Shown piece after piece: positions 51,544-61,099 of a stretch of DNA of 64,000 nucleotides. The notes below the pieces were generated by a model that searched no databases, was not told the origin of the DNA, and saw only the letters and a list, made by a program, of their open reading frames with translations. The translations under genes and the position numbers were made by a program. The stretch comes from Geosiphon pyriformis (lineage: Eukaryota > Glomeromycota > Glomeromycetes > Archaeosporales > Geosiphonaceae): positions 510,351 through 574,350 of the forward strand of contig JAAOMT010000597.1 in the NCBI GenBank assembly GCA_016748015.1. Direction: 5' to 3'. Position 1 is the first letter of the stretch. The number at the start of each line of letters is the position of its first letter.

Positions 51544-54500
51544 ATGGAAGAAATAATCCAAACACCCACGTCATTATTATTTGACATCCAAATTGATCCA
51601 CCCGAAGTTAAACGGAAGACACAATTCGAGGACAGTTCAAAAAATGTATCATTTAATCCTTGTTTATTGCAAATTGGCTTGACAGAAAAGTCAAGGGACA
51701 CCGTTTCTTATAATCCTTGTTTAATGGCGATAAGTCCTAATGGGCAGCTATTGGCTACCTTGGATGGAGGTAAGAGCAAATTCTTTTGGAATTGATAATT
51801 CGGTCCCACTTAGTAGTTTCTCTGATTTTCTTTCTTTCATCACCTTAGAGAATCATACATTATCATATTGGGAAATTGATGAAAATCGTAAACTCAAAAA
51901 AATAAATTCTTTTATCGTGAGGCAGGATATTGGTACTTTTACCGGGAATCTACGTTGGTCTTTAGCTGTCTCAGATATTGATGATAGCCGCAGATTTTTC
52001 ACGGTTCTTTCTTGGTATTCTCTCAACGAAGAACAATCTCCAGTAAACATAATAAGCAATGATTTGAACGATTCATTTAACAATCAAGAGCTTGTGGAAA
52101 AATATAAACATTTTGGAGAGATTTATCCAGAATCAACTAGTTTTTTTCGATCCGATGACACTAAAACATATAGTTTCCCTTTTGCTGGTGTGGTAAAGTT
52201 TATTGAACAATCTGAAATTGTGCTTTTAAAAATAGACGGATTTCTTTTCTTTAATTTGGAACGACGACGTCAGTCTGACCGGACTGAATCAGAAAATTTA
52301 CCGAAACCTCGAAGCATTTTAAAATCATTATACACGAGAATGGTTCCTCCAAGCGTAGATATACGTGAATCAGCAAAGCATGAATATCCGTCTGCAATGG
52401 AAAGTCGACTTCATAGGACTTCTGGACAAGATGCTTACAAGATTTTACAAAACTGTATCCATCAAGACTATTTGTTTTCAGTTGACGGGAACAACAATAT
52501 TGAACTTTATTCTTTGAAGACTGGAGACATGGAACTTTTGTTACACACTAAAAAAGATTTGAATAATCTACCCGACAAATTGCCAACCTTTTCCATTGCA
52601 AAAAATCGAAAATTTGTCGCAGCCTCTCTGGGAAATAACACTGTAACAATTTATTTAATGGAAAATAGTTTAGAAGTAGCAACTCATTCATGCAAATTTG
52701 ATGACGGTCTAGAATTCTCCATTATTTTTGTTGGATTCTTTGATAACGATCACAAATTAGCAATATTTTTACAACAACAATTAAACGATAAACAAAGGGA
52801 TATACATAATCTCGGACAAAAGCTTTGTATTTGGGATCTCTCAGAGAAAGGCGGAATTGAGACGCGTTATTTTAATTACCAAGAAGCAATAGATGGGCTG
52901 TTCCAAAATGGTTCATTTTGTCCCTTTGTCGGCTCTAATGGATTTATATTTTCTAGTGATACAGCGAAATAATTTCAATCGAAGAGAAAGTTGATTTCTT
53001 TCTTAATAATATATTTCGTACTCGTTTCCCGCGAAGATTAACAACGATTGATAGTGCTGGTGAGAGTAATCATTTAGATGAGAACACCAAGTTTCAACTT
53101 CAAGACTATGAGCCATGGAATAATTCACATGATGTTATAAATTCATCAGTCTTTCTTGATAAAGACAGGACTCGACAATTGGTGGTTGGTCGACATACAA
53201 TTCAAATACGCCGGGTTTCACATCTACATAAATATCCAGGTAAATTAGAATATATCTGGGTAGTTTCGAAGGAAATTTCAACTGAAATTGGTCCAAATAT
53301 CATAAGTTGCATTATACCAGAAGAAGCGTCACCCTCAAGTATACGACTTCATTTGGGTTATGAGAAAGAGAGCCCATATTTTATATTATTGAATCGTGGA
53401 GCTGTCACAGTGCCCCTACCCCCAAGTGCAGTTACAGTAATCGATTGCGTAATTGCACTTAGAATTCTTAAATTAAAAAGAAATCTTAATTTAGCACCAC
53501 CAAAACGTCAAAAGCTCGAAAAATTGATCAGTGATACGGTAGAAATTATACAGGACTTTGTTAATTCGGCCTGGGAGAATCCTAATTCATATCGATTATT
53601 GGATGTGCATTATCAATTAACGGCAAAGATGATTGAAGCAGACTGTAATGATTTGGTTAAGAAAATTCTAAATTACAAAGACAGTGAAAAAAAGAATCGA
53701 TACTTGCATATTCCTCAATTTTTCGATCGTGTGATATTTTTACCTATTTATTGGCTTTTCGAAAAATCGGTCACCCTTCAAAAAAATGTTCTTCTTGTCG
53801 CACTTGAAAATAATAATTTCGCGGCTATAAAATACCTATTGGATTATTACGCCGAAAACGCCTTTGATAATATTGGATGGATGAACACTATCACTCCAGT
53901 TTTGCCATCAATACAAAGAGCATTTCCAGGTTTGGTATAATCCTTGTTCAAAACCTTCATCCCAATTTTAACTAATAGAAAATCAAATTCTTTTTATTTC
54001 AAAAACTAGATTTGGTTACTCGACTATTTTCTCAAAATGTATTTGGTATTAAGCCAATTCATTTGGATAAATCTCATTTAGGTGTCATTCAACTTGAACC
54101 TCCAAGTGGAAAGGAAATAAAAGCTTTCACAATCGATACTAATATCTTTCGAAGGAGAAACACCTTTCAAAAACTAGAAACTCATCGCTTATTAGAGAAA
54201 GGCTCGATTAATTTTAGGTAGAAACATAATATTATTTTTAATTATTTAATGAATAACTTGGCTAATTTAATTATAAATTTTATTTAGCATGGTTCCTTTG
54301 CCTGGTTTTATTTTGAAGCCGAAAATGTCGGGATTTTCTTTTGGTGTTTTCCAACTTTTAGCGGATATTTTTCACATGGATCCTTTTGGTCTCCGAAACA
54401 GTCCTTTTTACGAGCTAATTCTTCATGATCATAAAGGGGAAATTTTCGAAAACCCAGCTATGGATGCCGTGATCGATTTTCAATGGCGACGTAGAACTAC

Positions 54501-56078
54501 ATGGCTCTTTTTCTTAAAATCTGCCTTATATTGGATTTATCTTATTTCTTTCATGTTCTGGTCTATCCTATTTTTAAAGTACACGGTTCATCAATACGAC
54601 AATGAAAGACTTATTTCCGGGATCGCAAGATTCAATTTAAATATTTCTTTATTTATGCTGCTCTTGGAGTTAAGACGCCTTTTTCGGCTACGACATCGAT
54701 ACTTTCAAACGATTTATGGATGGTTCGATCTAACTTCTTGCGGATTGCCATTCGCTATTTCAATTCACGTTATCTCGCTTGGTAAAATTGAGTGCAGTAA
54801 ATCTGCTTGCACAAATGAAGTAATTTTATTTTCGTTCACATGTTTCATTTTGTCTATACAATTGGTGAGTGATAATAATAATAATAATAATAATAAATTT
54901 CTTTAATTTTAAAATGAAGACTAATACTAAAAACTTTCTTAAATTCGCACTTTTAGTTCCTGCGCATTAGGTTTATACCAAGTAAGTGGAACATAAAATG
55001 GTTTTAAGTTAAAAAAATTTTAATGTTCCTAATAATTTCTTTATTCTTTTCAGAAATCGGAGAATATATTTTCATTATAATTAATATAGTGGGGAAAGTG
55101 TTTTGGTTTTTAGTATCGCAAGTTTTTATTGCAGCGGCGTTTGCGTTTTCAATGCAAGTATAAGATAAATTATCGCTAATATTTTATTTCCAATATTTAT
55201 TTGATTAAAAAATTAACTTTTGCATATTTGTATTTTCTAGGTATATATTACTTCATTTCTCACCTCAACTTGGCCTTGAGCCCTCAGGGACCACATTTAA
55301 TACTACTCCTGATAGTCAATACAATTTTACATTAGCACAAAAAATTGATACAAAAGATTATATAGATAATTATTATTATAAACTTTGGAAATCCATTGAA
55401 GCAGTTTTCTTTTGGACAAATGGAAGATGGGATCAATTAGAACAATGGAATTTCTGGCCAGTTGATGTGCTAACGGTGTTAGCTAGCATATTTCTTGTTA
55501 TTATTATGCAAAATATGCTGATCGCACTTATGTCGTAAGTGGGGCTTTAGAATAATGCTGTTTCGAAATATTTATGTTTTGCTTTCTGACCAGCAGTTTC
55601 ATTTATTAAAAAAAAAAATAGGAGTGTATTTGAGTCAGCTAGACGAAGAAGTCGTCGAGGCCTCCTACAAACACGTACACGAATGATAATGGAAGCCGAG
55701 GAAATAGAAGAAGTTCTAATATTTTTTGTTCGAGCTTTCAAACGGCTTCTATTCTTTTTCGGATGGCATAATCTCACCCCAAATAAACGAGATATCGACC
55801 TACGTCAGATTTATTATGCAGCCAATAAAAAAACGATATCTAAATGGTTTGAAAGTAACAACAATCCAAGTGTCAAAAAAATTATTGAGGTGAACAATCG
55901 AATTGAGGAATTCCAAGCGGCAACAAATATAGGCATCAGGAATGTATATGCGAGTCTAGACGAAGTCAGGAATTATAGTTCGGAAAAATTGGAAGATCTG
56001 GATAAAAGAATAGAAAACATGGAGAAAAATATTTTAGAGATCCTTAAAAGTGTCAAGGGCGAAATATCTAATGGGTAA
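51544..56078 (+). CDS. TRP-like cation channel, paralogue B, with one apparent frameshift
   Basis: Eight exons (51544-51769, 51849-53929, 54010-54217, 54288-54864, 54957-54981, 55054-55153, 55241-55534, 55622-56078) total 3,968 nt, one short of a multiple of three; the full product would be about 1,322 residues. The architecture follows paralogue A: WD-like strands (LMAISPNGQLLATLDGG), ankyrin-like patch, six hydrophobic helices, pore with NGRWDQLEQWNFWP, S6 ending QNMLIALMS, basic helix and coiled-coil tail. Near 52966-52972 the frame closes at a TAA, and the homologous reading continues one frame over; a single missing A in the short A run would explain it. This could be a sequencing error or a real mutation that truncates the protein before the pore. 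An extra intron (54218-54287) is absent from A, and intron 6 starts with GC. Confidence 0.8.
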
Positions 56079-57094
56079 ACCTTTTAAATATTTAATCACA
56101 TGAACCCTTATCGAAAAGAATTTAACGGTATACTGAAATGTTTAATAATAGTTTGTAATAATATAATAATTTTTATTCAAAAATACTTAATCTTATAATT
56201 TTAAAAGATTTCTTCTTGTAATAATACACGATATCATTAAAATTTACGCTTCAATTAATAGGACAAAGTATTTAAAGAAAGTAATAAATAAGTTATTAAC
56301 GTTAAAAATCTTAAATACCCGATATATATACTTTACTTTACCGATCAAATTGACAAATTAATGGATAGAATATGAAGGGAGCAGAATAAATGTTTTAAAG
56401 TTTTAATAAAGGAAATAAATTTCAAAAGTATTAAAATTAATAAAAAAAGGGATCTGAGATAAAAAAAATTGTTGAATTTAAATTACAAAATTAATATAAT
56501 TTAATACCTCAGCTGGTAAACTTAGAATTCATTTAAACAAAAATCGTTTTTAAAAGTGAATTACAAGAGTAGCTTTCTATAAATTTTAAGTTAATTTAAA
56601 AACGCAAAAGAAAAAAAAGGAAAAATTAAGTTTCAATTGCTAAAATTGATGACTTTTTTCTAAAAATATGGTGTTAATTTATAGATAAGATAGATATAAA
56701 AATTAAATAGAAAATTAAAAGTGATAGGATTTCAAGTTTAGTACAAAAAATTCAATTGGTATACACATCAAAAATATCAGAAGTGGAATCAAAAAATATT
56801 TCTGATTTTTTTATTTATATATTTTCTCTTACATAACTAGAAAATTAGAAAACTTGAATTAAATTATTTAATTATATGTAATTAATTTCTACAAAGGATG
56901 AAAATAAAAATCTCTATAAACGATTTCAAATTAAAAAAAAAAAAAAGGAAAACTTAAAGGGTTTAATATTAGAAGTTTTTTTTACCTTCTAAAGAAAAGT
57001 TTTTAGAATTCTTTTTCTTCTTAAGCACCTTCCTTCCATCTAATATCCAAACCACCATATACAAGTTTATTTTTTACCAGCTCAATAAACCACT
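56079..57094. other. Convergent intergenic region, no gene seen
   Basis: About 1 kb of A+T-rich DNA between the 3' ends of channel gene B (+) and the short Sel1 gene (-). Confidence 0.6.
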
Positions 57095-57694
57095 TCAAAT
57101 CTTTACTTTTACCCGTCTATAAATTTTTATAGCCTGATGCACATCTTTCTCAATACCATCACCCTCATGATAACACATCGCTAATCTACACTCAGCATGT
57201 AAAGCATCTCCTTTCATAGCACGCTTATAAAATTCAGCCGCAAGTTTCCGATTTTTTACTATGCCAGCTATACCATCAAACAATAAATCTCCATAACTTT
57301 CTTGAGCTAGAGAGTAGCCATTGGCGGCCGATCTCTTGCACCATTCCGTGCCTAATTTTCTATTTTTTGCTGTACATATCCCTGATGTATGAAAGATTGA
57401 GAGCCTATGTTGTGCAAATTGATCATTAAAATTTTCACCAGCAATTGTGTAGTATTTAAACGCCATTTCAAGATTTTTTGTCGTTCCGAATGGGCATTCG
57501 TAGCAGAATGCTAAAAGGGATGAAAATTGTGGGTTCGTATTTTTAGTGATTTGTTGGATAATAGTGAATAGTTTAGATGAGGTTATTTGATGAAATTTGC
57601 TATAGATTTCGAGACATGTGATAAGATTTTTATCTCCCATTCCAGGGTTTTGAATTGATTTGAATGATTGTAGAAGAATATTAAGCGATTCCAT
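57095..57694 (-). CDS. Short Sel1-like repeat protein (4 repeats)
   Basis: One minus-strand frame of 199 residues. A 55-residue helical leader is followed by four Sel1-like repeats of about 36 residues (for example FAQHRLSIFHTSGICTAKN and AECRLAMCYHEGDGIEKD). It is more divergent from the Sel1 consensus than the protein at 46430. Near the end, the sequence after YRR is GTAAAAG, a plausible splice donor, and an acceptor-like TTAG followed by a short open frame lies about 85 bases on. The true C-terminus may therefore differ by some 20 residues. A role as a protein-binding scaffold is inferred from the repeat type. Confidence 0.82.
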   Translation of the reverse strand: MESLNILLQSFKSIQNPGMGDKNLITCLEIYSKFHQITSSKLFTIIQQITKNTNPQFSSLLAFCYECPFGTTKNLEMAFKYYTIAGENFNDQFAQHRLSIFHTSGICTAKNRKLGTEWCKRSAANGYSLAQESYGDLLFDGIAGIVKNRKLAAEFYKRAMKGDALHAECRLAMCYHEGDGIEKDVHQAIKIYRRVKVKI

Positions 57695-59243
57695 CTTTAT
57701 TTTACACTTTTCCCTGCTAAGTGGGTTTTCGTCAAAAAAACACAGTAATTAATCAAATTTGGATGGGTTTTTGGTGTAACGCATGCGTCTTGCACTACTT
57801 TATGTAATAAGAACTGCATAGGAAATATACGAAATATACGTTGAATTTGTGACCAAATCTTGCCTGTTGTGATCTATTTGATTTCAGGGGTTGAAAAAGT
57901 CAATTCTAAGATATTTAGTAAAAATAATAAAAAATGGGAATGTTGAGGTGAAAAAATATTATATTATCATTAAGTTTTTTTGGTCTTAAAATTTTATAAT
58001 TGCTGGCTTTTTTAATTATTAATAATTATTGAATCAAATCCAAGTTTAAAAATTTCGGTTTGATTCAATTGGTCTCTAAATTCAGCACAAATAAACTTGG
58101 CAGAAGTTTTATAGGGATTGACTATTTAATATGTAAAAAAAAAAGCTAAAAACAAAACTTTATTTCATAAGCTTATTTTTCATAGGTTTTGCTAAAGTTT
58201 TACAAAATAACTCAATAAATTTTCTCTTAAACTGTTTATTTGTAAATAATAAAAGAAAGAGAACTTGTGTTAAATTTTTAGTTTTCTATAAATTTCTTTT
58301 ATTGAAATATTTAAAAAAGTTTTTTACTTAATAATAACTTTTTCCAATATGAAATTAATAATTGTGATTCAGTTTTTGATTAAAAATTTTGTTTACATAT
58401 TATAAATTACGATTGCTTTTTTTCAAATTTTGTATGTTTTTACAATAATTTTTGTTATTTATAATTTTTCGCCAAACAAAAACTTTTGTTAAAATAAGGT
58501 TTGATGTTTTTTTTGGATTTCGTTGTCTTTTTAAAATAATATAAGATTTAATTTATGGTCAAAAGTATTAAGTATAAACAATAAAAAAAATTATACGTCA
58601 ATTTGTTTTAAAATTGGTAGTCATTAGTTATTTTAAAGTTTTAAAAAAATTTTTAATAAGTATTTCAGGAATAAATAATGATTCTTTTTTAAAAATTGGT
58701 TTAACAAATATGGCATTTTAAAACTTTGTTACGAATTTTAAATAATAAAAGATCAAATTGCTTAAGCTATTATATTTTTTCAAATTTATTTAATTTCAAA
58801 AAAAATTTGATTTAAAGTTCAATATTTTATTGAAAGGCAAAATTTATAAATATTAATCACAAATTTCTTATGTTATTTAAATTTATTTGCTTAAAAAATT
58901 TAATATTGCTTTTATAAAACAGTTTAAATTATTATAATTAATATTTTAATTAAAAAAAATTTTTTTATTAGAAAAAATCTGATCCAAAAATTTAATTTTT
59001 TTATAATTTAATATAATAATAAAATTTATAAAAACAACTAATTTAAATAATAAAATATTATGTTTATTATTTTTGTTATTTTATAAAATATATTTAGCAT
59101 AAACTTCTTTTTCTCTTACTTCCAAAACCCTCAAAAAGACACATTTCTGAAAAAAAAGTTTTCTGTTTTTTCTTGTCGAATCTTTTAACATTTCTTTAAA
59201 TAATTCTTTTGTCGTGGATTTGAAGACTGCTTCAAGCAGTAAT
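57695..59243. other. A+T-rich intergenic region and 5' edge of the retroelement
   Basis: From about 57.9 to 59.08 kb the sequence is extremely A+T-rich and has no gene. At about 59.1 kb composition shifts sharply towards more G and C, probably marking the 5' end of the retroelement; I could not fix its exact first base. Confidence 0.55.
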
Positions 59244-61099
59244 ATGTCCAAAAAGAAGGCGCCCAAAGGTGTTTTCCATGGTCTTGCTAGTGGTTCTTTT
59301 GCTCAGAAAAAAAAAGTGGTTCTTGGGAATGTTAAACACTCTGGTGATGAGAAGGATATCTCTTTGAGTAAATCTGGGCCTGGTAATAGTGTATATTCTG
59401 ATGTGGATAGTATGTTTAGTGATGATGAGAATGTTGGTATGACTGGTATAAATGAGAGATTTCTGCTGGGCTCAATTGCCACTATTCTCAAGGCGAAATG
59501 TGTTAATACTGGTACAATATTTGGCTCTCTGCTTGGCTCTCCTAATTTCACTATGGATGATGATAAAATTGTGCTTTCTTCTCACTTGCTTATTTCTTTG
59601 GAAAAAAAGTGGATCAATCCAAAAATTATTAAGACTTCTGTGGAAGTATCAATCAAGAAATCATTTGCATTGGATATTAATCTTTTAGCTGTGAAAGGTA
59701 ATTCAACAACAGCAAAGACCCAGCTAATTAGAAAAATTTTTTCTTCAGTTAATGGTTTTGAGAGGACCACTACCTCCTCAAAATTTGAAGGAATCATCTG
59801 ATTTACCTTCACTTCTGAAGAGAGCATGAAAAAGACTGCATCATTGGCCAGGAAAAATAGAATTATTGTAAACACCAATCTCAAAAAACAAGGAGTGTGC
59901 TCAGATTAGGCCATAGTCATCAAAGAAATTCTCATGGATACACCAAAAGAGATGATTATCGCTGCAGTATCTACATTTGGAAAAATTAAATCTATTAGGA
60001 TTCAGTTGATCGGCATGTGGCAGAAGCTGTGATGGAGTTTGCTGAATTGAGTCAAGCTGATTTGTTGCCCTCAAAGTAGTCATTCTTAATTGGGAAAGAT
60101 TCAATGCATATGGCCAAAACCGTGGGAGATCGGGATATTTGGGCATCTAGAAATTGCTTCAAGGCACTGTTGTTTACTTTGCCGGTGAGAACAACTGCAC
60201 ACGATCTTGGTACTCTTTTGGATAGGGTTGGTGAGAGGTCTTGTATCATCAATCGATTATTTGAAACTGGCAATAGGGTTTGTTGTGCTGTGGTTGGCTT
60301 TAAATCTGAGGGGGATTTGGATTTTGCCTTTCATACTGAGCCTATTTTTGGTCATGTGCGACTCTCATGGGCTAGGTTGGATTTGGTTAAATGTGAAGAA
60401 TGTGGGTGTTTTGGTCATTTGACTCTTGAGTGTGATGCCTCAGATGCATCTACTCCTAAGCCTTCTGTTTCTTTTAAAAGACCTGTCTCTAGTGCAAATT
60501 GCTTTTAACTGGCTAAGTTGTATACTAAAAAAAATGTTCCTATCTCTCGTCTGGCTGCCTTTGGTGGTAAGTCTTGGGCTCAAGTTGTCTCTGATGTGTT
60601 ATCCTCTGGCCACCCACTTTTTGACTCTGGTCTTGGCTCTGGTTCCTTTCCTTTTGGTGTCTTTGGTTTGGGTGGTGCTGCTCCTCTTTCGTCTGTTGAT
60701 ATTTCTTTCTTGGAAGAACATTTGGCATCTTTAAAACACTCTCTTGAGCTGTTGGCTGACCAAGTTTCTGGTATAGTAAAGAGGTTGAGCTTTGTTGAAC
60801 TAGTGCCTTTGGTGCCATCCTCTCTTGGTTCCCCTATTGCTGCTGCTGCATTTAAGAATTCAATGCTGGATTTGGATATGGCTTTGAACAGTGCTTCAGT
60901 ACTGAGTGCTTCTTGTCTTTCTCTTGTGGTTGATGGTGCACATAATCTTAGTTCAAGCAGCTCCAAGGTTCTCACCAGCAAAGTTGGTGGTCTAGAGACT
61001 AAGTTGGCTTCATTGAAAGCTTCTATTGGTTTAGTGTTGGCTAGATTAGATCTTTTATGTTCTGGTTTGAGTTCTCTGTCATCTTCTGTGCCCCAATGA
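59244..61099 (+). pseudogene. LINE ORF1, zinc-knuckle nucleic-acid-binding protein (broken)
   Basis: It starts MSKKKAPKG and runs to a TGA at 61097-61099. In-frame stops occur at 59799-59801 and 59907-59909, a one-base frameshift lies near 60029, and further stops are at 60077-60079 and 60506-60508. A CCHC zinc knuckle, CEECGCFGHLTLEC, lies at about 60391-60433. A Ser/Leu-rich, probably coiled-coil C-terminal part follows. In LINEs such ORF1 proteins coat the element's RNA. With five lesions this copy cannot make a full protein. Confidence 0.82.

Noticed and set aside
52900-52990. An intron bridging the channel B frameshift
   Set aside because: The good-looking acceptor TTTTCTAG at 52956 would put TGA first in the needed frame, and channel A has no intron there. 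A one-base indel is simpler.
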